A DNA stretch of 64,000 bases, from NCBI RefSeq assembly GCF_009936275.1, contig NZ_AP019797.1, positions 1,603,501 to 1,667,500 of the forward strand. The letters run 5' to 3'. Position 1 is the stretch's first letter. Every line of letters begins with the position of its first letter. The stretch is from Rhodothermus marinus. GTDB taxonomy: Bacteria > Bacteroidota > Rhodothermia > Rhodothermales > Rhodothermaceae. Positions 28,101 through 35,305 of the stretch are shown piece by piece. Both the position numbers and the translations under genes were made by a program. Below the pieces are notes generated by a model, which had not been told where the DNA came from, searched no databases, and saw only the letters and a program-made list of their open reading frames with translations.

Positions 28101-28481
28101 ATGTGGCTTTTTACAAGGGAAGGCTTCTTCAGCGTGGTATGTGCGCGGCAGGGCGATGGGCAGCGTGGCCGGCCCATCGACCCAGAACGCGTGATGGTTC
28201 GGGCGCGCGTGCGTGCCCATCTGGAAGCGTTGCAGGCGCGGTTTCCGGAGCTTCTGGGCGGCTGTGCGATCCGGGAGTTTCCGGGAGCCGACTACGCCTG
28301 GCGCCTTTTCGTGCCGAAGTCGGTCTGGGCGGAGGTGGTGCGTCGCCTGGCCGAAGACATTGACTACGACAATTTCAAGGCGGCCACGGCCCGGCGTCAG
28401 GGACTGGATGGGGCGGCCTACGTGGAGGCGTTGCATGCGGTGTGGAGGACGATGCTCGGCCTGCAGCGTCAGCAGTTGTAG
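28101..28481 (+). CDS. Conserved protein of unknown function (MWLFT-x-GFFSVV family)
   Basis: A 126-residue protein starting MWLFTREGFFSVVCARQ and ending with RLAEDIDYDNFKA...YVEALHAVWRTML. These are the signature ends of a widespread single-domain bacterial family (about 90-130 residues) of unknown function. The domain is alpha/beta with a strongly conserved Asp-Tyr-x-x-Phe (DYDNF). A decayed second copy lies downstream of the sulfatase (57.9 kb), and both copies are followed at once by the same TTGTGTAAG palindromic repeat. A two-site palindromic operator lies upstream. No partner gene is evident. Confidence 0.75.
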   Translation: MWLFTREGFFSVVCARQGDGQRGRPIDPERVMVRARVRAHLEALQARFPELLGGCAIREFPGADYAWRLFVPKSVWAEVVRRLAEDIDYDNFKAATARRQGLDGAAYVEALHAVWRTMLGLQRQQL

Positions 28482-28493
28482 CATGCCGCGCGA

Positions 28494-28717
28494 CCTTGTG
28501 TAAGGAAAGGGTAATCCTCCCCGCGCTGGAGCGTTCTGTCCGGGCAGAGAGGCGACCGCCAGGCCGGCGGTGGCGATCAGGGCCCAACCGGAAAAAGTTC
28601 TTTTCTGGACGCTTTCTCGTGATCTGGGAGAAGGCATGTTTGCGTCAGTGGGGGAGGGCTGAAGAGGGGGCCTTGTGTAAGGAAAGTTCAATGGCGTGCC
28701 CCTTGTCTTACACAAGG
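28494..28717. repeat. Intergenic repeat with TTGTGTAAG arms, copy 1
   Basis: Starts with CCTTGTGTAAGGAAAG at 28494 and ends with a full palindrome at 28671-28717 (CCTTGTGTAAGG ... CTTACACAAGG). The 160 bases between hold GGAAAAAGTTCTTTTC and a GAAGGCATGTT stretch that match the copy at 61.1 kb. It lies between two convergently transcribed genes, and its right arm overlaps the stop codon of the RNase J-like gene. It codes for nothing visible; it could be a bidirectional terminator or a small non-autonomous mobile element. Confidence 0.65.
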
Positions 28718-30297
28718 ACCCGGGTGTTTGTCCCCCGGAGCAGTTCGCGCCAGTGCTCTGGAGCTTCCGTGTGCACGGGCAGCAGATGGTGAGGATGCAG
28801 CCGGCGCGCCACTTCCACAAGGTCGTCAGCCGGCGCATGGCCCGACGTGTGGTAGGGATTCTCTGCTTCGGCAGGGTTGGAGGGGGGATTTGCCAGCCAC
28901 TCAGGCAGTGGCCGAAAATCCAGCGCCCGCAGCCAGTGCATCAGCACCGCCAGGTCCAGCACCTGTTCTTCGTCGGCCCAGTAGCTGTTGCTGAAGATAT
29001 AGAGGCCCTGTCGGCGTGGTCGACCCATCGCCTGCTCAAGCAGCCGCAGGTCCAGCAGGCGGTTAATTTCATAAAAGCCGAAGGCCAGCAGAAAGGCGCC
29101 TGGATCCTGTGCGATTTCTTCCAGGCTGACCGGATGGATGTCGGACTGCTCCCAGAGCCAGGCCTCCCAGGTCGGGCGACGGGCACGCGGCTCCTGGAGG
29201 ATCCGTGCCGCCTGGAGTGTTGCCTGCCAGGAGGGATCCGCTTCAGCGAGCGCCTGAAGCAGGTAGGCGTCCTTTGGGGTGATGACCAGGTGGCGATCCA
29301 GATCGCGGGCTACCTCCAGACAGGCCTGGAGCCTTTCGAGATTGCGCGGAGCAAAGTCCACGGCGATGGGTGCGCCGGCATGCCGGCGGATCGCCTCATG
29401 CAACGCCGCCTGGACGGCCGCTTCGGTGCGGGCCGGGCCCTGGCTGTCCAGGCGGGTGCCTTCGATGATGAGCAGGAAGACGTCTCGACCTTCGAGCCGC
29501 TGTAGGAAGCTTTTCGTATGCTGGCCCCATCGGCCATGGCGCCGCAGATCGCCCGTGTAGACGACCGGACCGGCGGGTGTTTCGATATAGAACGCCAGTG
29601 CGCCCGGCACGGAATGGTCCACCGGGAAGGCTTCGACCTGGAAGCAGCCAACCGAAAGCGGGGTGGTGACCGGAGTCCAGGGGTGTCCGTCGAGCGTCCT
29701 GGTTTTAGCCGGAGACTGCAGCGGAAAACTGTCCAGGCGTCCCAGCAGCAGGCGATAGGGGCGGCGCAGGTAGGAACCCCTGCGAACGGATTCAAGAATG
29801 CCCTCGTCGTTGGGAAGGCGGGGGCTTAAATAAGCGGCTTCGGCATCCAGGCCGATCTGCGAGGTATCCTGCATGGCCTTGAGGATGGCGGCCGTGGCGG
29901 CGCTGGCCACGACGGGCAGGTCGGCGCGCAGGTAGGCCACCGAACCGCTATGATCCAGATGGGCATGCGAGAGCAGCAGCGCCTGGATGTAAGCGCCGTC
30001 GGGTGCGCCGTCCAGAAAGCGGCGTTCCAGTTCCGAGGGAAAGAGCGTGTCGTCGGCAGCGTCGCGGTAGAGTCCGCGGAAGCGCGGCAGCAGCCCGAGG
30101 GCCAGCAGATCGCGCAGGCCGAGCGTAGAGCGTGGCCCGAGAAACTCCGTGAAGTGGCGGTTCCAGCGATTGAAGGAGCGGCCGAAGTCCAGCAGCAGGG
30201 CCTCGCCGCCGGCTTCGAGCAGGATCTGGTTGCCGCCGATTTCGGCCCAGCCGCCGAAAACGCTGACGGAGAGATCTCCACAACGAAAGTGCTGCAT
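28708..30297 (-). CDS. RNase J-like MBL-fold hydrolase
   Basis: A 529-residue metallo-beta-lactamase-fold protein with the beta-CASP insertion. The zinc site SHAHLDHSG (about residue 105), the second site VDHSVPGA, and the C-terminal HTSGHAPADDL and LLPVHTE motifs are those of RNase J/Rnj exonucleases and related beta-CASP hydrolases. These degrade mRNA 5'-to-3' or process RNA. The housekeeping RNase J of Bacteroidota-like organisms may be a different gene; this one has an extra helical segment (residues ~320-400) and stands alone, so it may be a divergent paralogue. Its TAA stop lies inside the palindromic repeat arm. Confidence 0.78.
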   Translation of the reverse strand: MQHFRCGDLSVSVFGGWAEIGGNQILLEAGGEALLLDFGRSFNRWNRHFTEFLGPRSTLGLRDLLALGLLPRFRGLYRDAADDTLFPSELERRFLDGAPDGAYIQALLLSHAHLDHSGSVAYLRADLPVVASAATAAILKAMQDTSQIGLDAEAAYLSPRLPNDEGILESVRRGSYLRRPYRLLLGRLDSFPLQSPAKTRTLDGHPWTPVTTPLSVGCFQVEAFPVDHSVPGALAFYIETPAGPVVYTGDLRRHGRWGQHTKSFLQRLEGRDVFLLIIEGTRLDSQGPARTEAAVQAALHEAIRRHAGAPIAVDFAPRNLERLQACLEVARDLDRHLVITPKDAYLLQALAEADPSWQATLQAARILQEPRARRPTWEAWLWEQSDIHPVSLEEIAQDPGAFLLAFGFYEINRLLDLRLLEQAMGRPRRQGLYIFSNSYWADEEQVLDLAVLMHWLRALDFRPLPEWLANPPSNPAEAENPYHTSGHAPADDLVEVARRLHPHHLLPVHTEAPEHWRELLRGTNTRVLV

Positions 30298-30577
30298 CAG
30301 GAGGGAGGTTTGCTTCGGCCGCTACGGAAAAGATGCGTGTCTCTGAGCTTTTCTGCAAGCAATGCTGGCGGCATGTCAACATCAGGGTTATGCGCCACGG
30401 AACGGATTAGAGAAACTTTCCCGGCCTGGAAAACACTATGTGTCGTTCTAATTCAGAATGGTCCGTCTATATCGACCAGGTTCTCCGCGTGCACGGAGAC
30501 AGTTCCTGATGCCAGTTACGCCGGAATCCTGCAGGGTGCTTGAATGCCGGAGTGCCTCCGCCTGCAATTCCGTTGCA

Positions 30578-31009
30578 TCATTCCTCGCCCAATGGGCCGC
30601 AGATTTCCACGCCCACTCGAGATGCAGCGGCTCTGAGAGCCTTGTCTTGAGTAGCCAGAGGTATACGCATGCGCAGGGCCAGATCCAGATAGACCGCATC
30701 GTATACCGATAGCTCTTGCTCTCGAGCCAGCAGCAGGATTTCTCCAAAAGCGCGTTCCGGCAAGATTGGCTCTATCGAAATGGGAAGTTCTTGAAGAAGC
30801 TCCAGAAATCGTTCCGAATCCACGGGCTTTACTCTCCCTCTGCGCTCGGCCACAAGCAGGGCGTTTGCGACTTCCAGAAACCACAGGGCCGGCACCCTTG
30901 CCTGCCCCTGTTTCAGTTGCTTGAGTACTCCCTGTGCATACCGGTTCAATTCCTCTCGAAATGCCCACGACAGAGTTACCGAGGCATCCAGTACGAATTC
31001 CTGTACCAT
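30578..31009 (-). CDS. vapC: PIN-domain toxin (VapC-like)
   Basis: A 143-residue PIN-domain ribonuclease: FVLDASVTLSWAF (Asp near the N-terminus), PALWFLEVANALL (Glu), ELSVYDAVYLDLA (Asp) and LATQDKALRAAA (Asp) are the usual four acidic positions. It is the toxin of a pair with the upstream Phd-type antitoxin; the stop of the antitoxin and the ATG of the toxin share one base. Closest in pattern to VapC toxins that cleave tRNA or rRNA, but the target cannot be read from sequence. Confidence 0.86.
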   Translation of the reverse strand: MVQEFVLDASVTLSWAFREELNRYAQGVLKQLKQGQARVPALWFLEVANALLVAERRGRVKPVDSERFLELLQELPISIEPILPERAFGEILLLAREQELSVYDAVYLDLALRMRIPLATQDKALRAAASRVGVEICGPLGEE

Positions 31010-31248
31010 TACATCCGTCCTTCTTCGATAAGCTCTTTGATCGTCAACCCGCTCAGACTGTGCTTGCGGCCGAATTCCAGAATGTCCTGAATGACTTCTT
31101 CTATATCTCGTTTTCTACGAAAAGGTATTGGCTCCAGGACCGCAACGGGCAAACCGTGGCGTGTAATCACGAATCGCTCTCCCTTCTCTACCCGTCGAAG
31201 AAGCTCGGAAAATCGGGTTTTCGCCTCGTAGGCACCAATTTCAGGCAT
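31009..31248 (-). CDS. Phd/YefM-type antitoxin
   Basis: A 79-residue antitoxin: MPEIGAYEAKTRFSELLRRV followed by GERFVITRHGLPVAVLEPI is the Phd/YefM DNA-binding domain, and the C-terminal half (IQDILEFGRKHSLSGLTIKE) is the toxin-binding tail. It forms the first gene of the pair with the PIN toxin. A repeated GACTGGTCTA sequence with flanking inverted repeat lies about 15 bases upstream and is a likely autoregulatory operator. Confidence 0.88.
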   Translation of the reverse strand: MPEIGAYEAKTRFSELLRRVEKGERFVITRHGLPVAVLEPIPFRRKRDIEEVIQDILEFGRKHSLSGLTIKELIEEGRM

Positions 31249-31261
31249 AATACTTCCTTTA

Positions 31262-31288
31262 TTTAGACTGGTCTACGACTGGTCTAAA
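31262..31288. promoter_or_regulatory. Operator-like repeats of the Phd/PIN module
   Basis: TTTAGAC (31262-31268) and GTCTAAA (31282-31288) form an inverted repeat, and GACTGGTCTA is directly repeated within it. Two spaced sites of this kind are typical for Phd-type repressors acting with toxin as co-repressor. It lies just upstream of the antitoxin start on the minus strand. Confidence 0.6.
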
Positions 31289-31320
31289 TATAGCAAAAGG
31301 ACGGCTGATTATCAAGGCCC

Positions 31321-31530
31321 CGCCATTTGTTCGACCGGCTCCATCAGGCCGTCGAAATCCTGGCCGCCATCCTGCCTGCCCGCTTCGGCGCGCCTGAACA
31401 AAATCGCGGCAAAAATGCGCGTCTTGCGCGAGGTCGCCTACAAGCACCTGCAACGCGCCGATCTGCACACGGTCCTCCGGCGGCTGTTGCCCGGACCCCT
31501 TCTGCTACAGGGGTAGGGGACCCCGGGGCT
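31321..31530 (+). pseudogene. IS4-like transposase N-terminal relic
   Basis: Two overlapping frames give LHQAVEILAAILPARF and then IAAKMRVLREVAYKHLQRA followed by DLHTVLRRLLP and a stop. Joined, this looks like the N-terminal region of IS4-family transposases (x-I-L-x-A-R-x-x-R-L-x-x-I-A). It is frameshifted and truncated. It ends with CCCTTCTGCTACAGGGG, a sequence also found in a related relic at 58.57 kb, probably the remains of element ends. Family assignment is by pattern only. Confidence 0.4.
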
Positions 31531-31626
31531 GACGGACTGGCAAGATACAGGGGCAGTTGCGAAGGACCTAAACGCTTTGCATTTGTAGCGCAGACCGCTT
31601 CGGGATCGGACGCTGCAGGCTGCCGA

Positions 31627-31845
31627 TCATCCGAAGCCAAACAGCGGCGGCAGCACAAAGACGACAAACACCGCCCAGAGTGCATAGACCGGTAGATAGC
31701 GGCCGATTGTGAGTTCCAATCGGGTGTAGTCCGCCTTTCCGTGAAGCAGGCGCATATAGTCTCGGCCGATCCAGGCCAGATGGATGAAGATCAACAGGTT
31801 GGCGCCCAGCACCACGATGCGGTTGGGTGTAAGGCCAAAGGTCAT
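31627..31845 (-). pseudogene. C-terminal fragment of a membrane protein
   Basis: A 72-residue frame with two hydrophobic spans: GLTPNRIVVLGANLLIFIHL and RYLPVYALWAVFVVFVLPPL. This pattern resembles the end of a large polytopic membrane protein of Bacteroidota (TPNRxxVLGxNLLIF). The N-terminal part is missing, so it is most likely a relic, although a small two-span protein cannot be excluded. Confidence 0.5.
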
Positions 31846-31859
31846 TATTTGAAAGAAAA

Positions 31860-32184
31860 TGGCCTGCCCCTTCGAACTGACTGACGGTCAGGGTGGTGAA
31901 GACCAGACCTCCGAGTACGCACCAGCAGGCTGGCTGTGGTCAGAAGCGCGCCACATGGGCACAAGTCACAACAGGTACCAGTCGGGTGTGAGCCATAGCA
32001 GGGGCAGGCGCACCAGGAGCGCGGCGCCCAGGGCGATGGCGAGAACTTTCCACAGGGCGGGATGCCTCCAGAAGCCCGGGCGCTCCGGTCGGTAGGTGAG
32101 CCGGACGTACCAGACAGTGTCAATGAACGCGGCGATCTGCTGTCGTGCAGCTGCAGCTTGTTAGGACGTCTGTAGGGTGCCATT
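31860..32184 (-). pseudogene. Second membrane-protein fragment
   Basis: On the minus strand a frame of about 65 residues without a start codon reads IAAFIDTVWYVRLTYRPE and ALGAALLVRLPLLWLTPDWY and then stops near 31970: one amphipathic segment and one hydrophobic span. A stop codon precedes it. It looks like another piece of a degraded transport or membrane gene and faces the LacI promoter. The rest of the gap shows nothing. Confidence 0.35.
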
Positions 32185-32191
32185 TCGGGGG

Positions 32192-32232
32192 TTGACAATA
32201 AAGGAAGAATGGGTTATAATGGAAACGTTTCC
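32192..32232 (+). promoter_or_regulatory. Consensus promoter with LacI-type operator
   Basis: TTGACA (32192-32197), 17 bases, TATAAT (32215-32220): a perfect sigma-70 consensus. The palindrome GGAAACGTTTCC follows directly (32221-32232). A LacI-family protein bound there would cover the transcription start. The LacI gene starts 52 bases further, and a second, weaker AAAACGTTTT site is at 32264-32273. The layout indicates autoregulation and control of the whole sugar locus. Confidence 0.85.
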
Positions 32233-32263
32233 ATTTTTGAATCTCGAAATGGATCATTTTGCG

Positions 32264-32273
32264 AAAACGTTTT
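32264..32273. promoter_or_regulatory. Second LacI operator-like site
   Basis: AAAACGTTTT is palindromic, shares the AACGTT centre with the main operator, and lies 11 bases before the lacI-type start. It could be a second binding site. Smaller and AT-richer than the first. Confidence 0.5.
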
Positions 32274-32284
32274 TACCCTGAAGA

Positions 32285-33316
32285 ATGGCCGTTACGATAC
32301 GGGATGTAGCGCGGGCGGCTGGCGTAGGAGTGGCCACCGTCTCGCGGGTGCTCAATAACAGTGGACCTGTCAGGGATGAAACCCGCAGACGCGTGGAGGA
32401 GGCCGCACGTCGTCTGGGCTACGTACCGCATGGGGCAGCGCGGAGCCTGATCACACGTCGCACGCAGACGCTGGGTGTGCTGCTGCCGGATCTCTACGGC
32501 GAGTTCTACTCTGAACTCATGCGCGGCTTGGATCAGGAAGCCAGGCGTAGAGGCTACTATCTGCTGGTCTCGGGAATGCATGCCGATCCCAAGGAGATCC
32601 GCACCATCGTGGGAGCAATGCGGGGGCGTGTGGATGGGCTGATCCTGATGGCGCCCCATCTCTCACAGGAACTGCTGAAGGAGCATCTTCCGCAAGATGT
32701 GGCGCTGGTGTTGATCGGTGCGCGTGCACCCTTCCCATGCGACACGGTGCGCGTCGACAATCTGGCAGGTGCCCGGGCAGCCGTTGCCCATTTGATTTGT
32801 CAGGGACATCAGCGCATCGCCATCCTTTCGGGTCCCCTGAGCAACCAGGAAGCCAGAGAACGGCTGGAGGGATACCGCCTTGCGCTGCAGGAAGCCGGGA
32901 TTTCTGTACGCCCGGAGCTGGAAGTGGAAGGCGACTTCACGGAGGCCTCCGGATACGAGCTTGGCCGCCGAATTTTGTCGCTGGCCCCTTCGGCCGTGTT
33001 TGTTGCCAATGATGCCATGGCGATTGGCCTGCTCCGGTTTCTGCATGAAGCCGGGGTCCACGTGCCGGACCAGCTGGCGCTGGTGGGTTTTGATGACATC
33101 CCGATGGCGCGATACACGCGCCCGGCGCTCACCACGGTGCAGAGCCCCATCTTTGAACTGGGATCGTGGGCGGTACGCCTGCTTGAGGAGGCGCTGGCGG
33201 AAGGTTCTGGCCACGGGCCAAAGGATATTGTACTACCCACGCGTCTGGTGGTGCGAGAGTCCTGTGGGGTCGCCGAGGGACGCGTTATCTCTCCAGGATC
33301 AACCATCAACCACTAA
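32285..33316 (+). CDS. LacI-family transcriptional regulator of the glucan locus
   Basis: A 343-residue LacI/GalR regulator: helix-turn-helix and hinge (VTIRDVARAAGVGVATVSRV, residues 3-22, then LGYVPHGAARSL) and a periplasmic-binding-protein-like sensor domain (GVLLPDLYGEFYSELMRG ... VFVANDAMAIGLLRFL ... LVGFDDIPMARYTRPALTTV). It precedes the sugar locus genes on the same strand by 16 bases and has palindromic operators over its own promoter. It probably senses an oligosaccharide released by the locus and derepresses it. Complete. Confidence 0.92.
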   Translation: MAVTIRDVARAAGVGVATVSRVLNNSGPVRDETRRRVEEAARRLGYVPHGAARSLITRRTQTLGVLLPDLYGEFYSELMRGLDQEARRRGYYLLVSGMHADPKEIRTIVGAMRGRVDGLILMAPHLSQELLKEHLPQDVALVLIGARAPFPCDTVRVDNLAGARAAVAHLICQGHQRIAILSGPLSNQEARERLEGYRLALQEAGISVRPELEVEGDFTEASGYELGRRILSLAPSAVFVANDAMAIGLLRFLHEAGVHVPDQLALVGFDDIPMARYTRPALTTVQSPIFELGSWAVRLLEEALAEGSGHGPKDIVLPTRLVVRESCGVAEGRVISPGSTINH

Positions 33317-33332
33317 CCCGATGGAGGGCACT

Positions 33333-35246
33333 ATGAGAACCGTTACGATGCTGGCCCTGCTCGTGCCGTTCTTGGCCTTGCAGGCTATGGGACAGCCCGC
33401 TCGCACCTTCGATGTGGTGTGGGCCCGCGACGTTGAGGGCGCAACCATGACCCTTGATGGACGTCTGGATGAGCCGGTCTGGCAACAGGCCGAAAAGATT
33501 CCACTGGTATGGGAAAATCCCACCTTTTATGAACCCGGGGGAGGCTGGGATAACTTTTTTGATTCCTTTACCATTACACCTACAGATCCTGTCAACGGTA
33601 CTGTTTATCTACTCAGAGATGGTAATAAGCTGTGGATTGGAGTGGTTGCTCAGGATAAATCCATTGGAGGCGATCCGGGGGGCGACTTCTTTCGCAACGA
33701 CGGCCTGATCATTGCCATTCTGAACAAGAACCGCCGCCAGACGGCCTACGACGGCCCCAACTACACCAAGGACGTCAACGTTGACGAGTTCTTCTTCACC
33801 TGGCGTGGTAGCGGCAATCCCGGGGATCCGCCTACGTTGAACCTTGGCGGAAGAGGTGGCGACCTGACAGACGACCGTACTGTCTGGGATGGAGCCGCCA
33901 CGGTTGATGGCACCTCGAACGATGATGCCACTGAAGACACCGGCTATACCCTGGAGATGTGGATCGACCTGTCAAAGCTGGGCTTTGACATGACGCGTCC
34001 TGAAGGAGATCACGTGCCGATCTCCTTCGGATTGTATGATTACGACTATGCCTGGCCGGCCGACCCCACCCGGCAATACCTCTCTCGGGCCTGGTGGCAG
34101 AATCCCTGGGGGAATGACATGCCACACGGCGTTGGTTACGTGTTTGGTCGTCCGGACGTAACCGTCAGCTCGGGTTCGGTTCCGGAGGTCAACGAACCCG
34201 ACTTCCGTATCCCAGTGGCTCCGACCGGGGCTGTTGTCACGCTTGACGGACGTCTCGACGAGCCGGTATGGACTGCCCTTGAACCGACGCTCTCGTTGCA
34301 GTACCAGATGCCGCCGGAGGCGCTTGATGCCCTGCCCGGACTGTTTGGTCCTTACCAGACGCATTGGTTCCGTCCGGGGGGCGACGCGGAGAACGCTCCG
34401 CCCGTGGTAGATCCGACGATCGGTCGCATCTATCTGTTTGCTGTCGGCAAGACGCTCTATGTCGGGTTGGATACAGATGACCAGGCCATCAACGGCGACC
34501 TCAGCGATGGAATACGCGTCAACATTCGCGCCAAACAGAACAGCCGTCCGGGTGCTCCTTATGTTGTCAAGCGTTTCCGGGTAGCCATTGATTCCAGCAG
34601 TTCGGCCGTACGGATGGAGGATGCCGCCCCGGACAGCGCGGGCAACAGTCCGGTTCAGGCGGCCATCTATCTGAAGGGGAGCTCCACGGTGGCCGATCCC
34701 TCGGATGTGGACGAAGGCTATCAGATTGAGATGGCCATTGATCTGACTCAGATCCCCGGATATGAAGATGAAACGGAAGTCGCCTACACGATCGGGTTGG
34801 GCTTCACCTATTTCGATGGCGACGGGCTGGACCCGGCTGAGCAGAGCTACAGCACCTTTGTCTGGTACATGAATGAGGGCAATGCCGACATCTGGGGAGG
34901 CCCTACGGCACTGGCGTATGTGGATCCGCTTCTGATCGTCGCCAATGAGGCCGTGGCCGAGCCGTTGCCTTCCACCGTTCGGCTACTGGGGAACGCTCCC
35001 AATCCCTTCCGTGGAAGCACCACGATCGCTTACGAGCTGCCCGCAGCCGGCGAAGTATTGGTGCAGGTCTTCGATGTGCTGGGACGGACTGTAAAGACGT
35101 TGCACCTCGGCCTTCAGCAGTCCGGACGCCAGGAGATCACTTTACGTGCATCTGACCTGGCCCCGGGTCTCTATTTGTATCGCATACACTGGCGTAATGA
35201 GGTGCGTGCCGCACAGGCAACGGGACGTCTGATCGTCGTGCAGTAG
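33333..35246 (+). CDS. Secreted T9SS cargo with two CBM9-like domains
   Basis: A 637-residue protein with a signal peptide (MRTVTMLALLVPFLALQAMG). Two related modules start at TMTLDGRLDEPVWQQAEKI (about residue 35) and VTLDGRLDEPVWTALEPT (about 300); the motif D-G-x-L-D-E-x-V-W is that of CBM9-like DOMON sugar-binding modules. The C-terminus (NAPNPFRGSTTIAYELPAAG ... GLYLYRI) is a type IX secretion sorting domain that anchors cargo to the outer surface. It follows the LacI gene closely. A surface glycan-binding role, replacing the SusD position, is inferred. The ATG at 33333 has GGAGGG upstream. Confidence 0.82.
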   Translation: MRTVTMLALLVPFLALQAMGQPARTFDVVWARDVEGATMTLDGRLDEPVWQQAEKIPLVWENPTFYEPGGGWDNFFDSFTITPTDPVNGTVYLLRDGNKLWIGVVAQDKSIGGDPGGDFFRNDGLIIAILNKNRRQTAYDGPNYTKDVNVDEFFFTWRGSGNPGDPPTLNLGGRGGDLTDDRTVWDGAATVDGTSNDDATEDTGYTLEMWIDLSKLGFDMTRPEGDHVPISFGLYDYDYAWPADPTRQYLSRAWWQNPWGNDMPHGVGYVFGRPDVTVSSGSVPEVNEPDFRIPVAPTGAVVTLDGRLDEPVWTALEPTLSLQYQMPPEALDALPGLFGPYQTHWFRPGGDAENAPPVVDPTIGRIYLFAVGKTLYVGLDTDDQAINGDLSDGIRVNIRAKQNSRPGAPYVVKRFRVAIDSSSSAVRMEDAAPDSAGNSPVQAAIYLKGSSTVADPSDVDEGYQIEMAIDLTQIPGYEDETEVAYTIGLGFTYFDGDGLDPAEQSYSTFVWYMNEGNADIWGGPTALAYVDPLLIVANEAVAEPLPSTVRLLGNAPNPFRGSTTIAYELPAAGEVLVQVFDVLGRTVKTLHLGLQQSGRQEITLRASDLAPGLYLYRIHWRNEVRAAQATGRLIVVQ

Positions 35247-35255
35247 CTTTGAGGA

Positions 35256-35289
35256 CGGGTGTCGGGGTCGCATGCGACCCCGACACCCG
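35256..35289. terminator. Perfect 34-base palindrome between surface-protein gene and TonB receptor
   Basis: Two 17-base arms (from CGGGTGTCGGGG) mirror exactly with no loop bases. It begins 9 bases after the stop codon at 35246 and ends 16 bases before the TonB receptor ATG. It is most likely a strong hairpin that terminates or attenuates transcription between the first gene and the rest, although a bidirectional protein-binding site cannot be excluded. No T-run follows. Confidence 0.7.
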
Positions 35290-35305
35290 CAAAACTTTGT
35301 GACCC

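Noticed and set aside
28000-28194. 64-residue frame with one hydrophobic stretch after umuC
   Set aside because: It overlaps the operator palindromes and the start of the MWLFT-family gene; the hydrophobicity comes from the AT-rich repeat.
31845-32198. 117-residue minus-strand frame (Ser/Arg/Pro rich)
   Set aside because: A different minus-strand frame in the same place encodes membrane-like sequence; this one has shadow composition.
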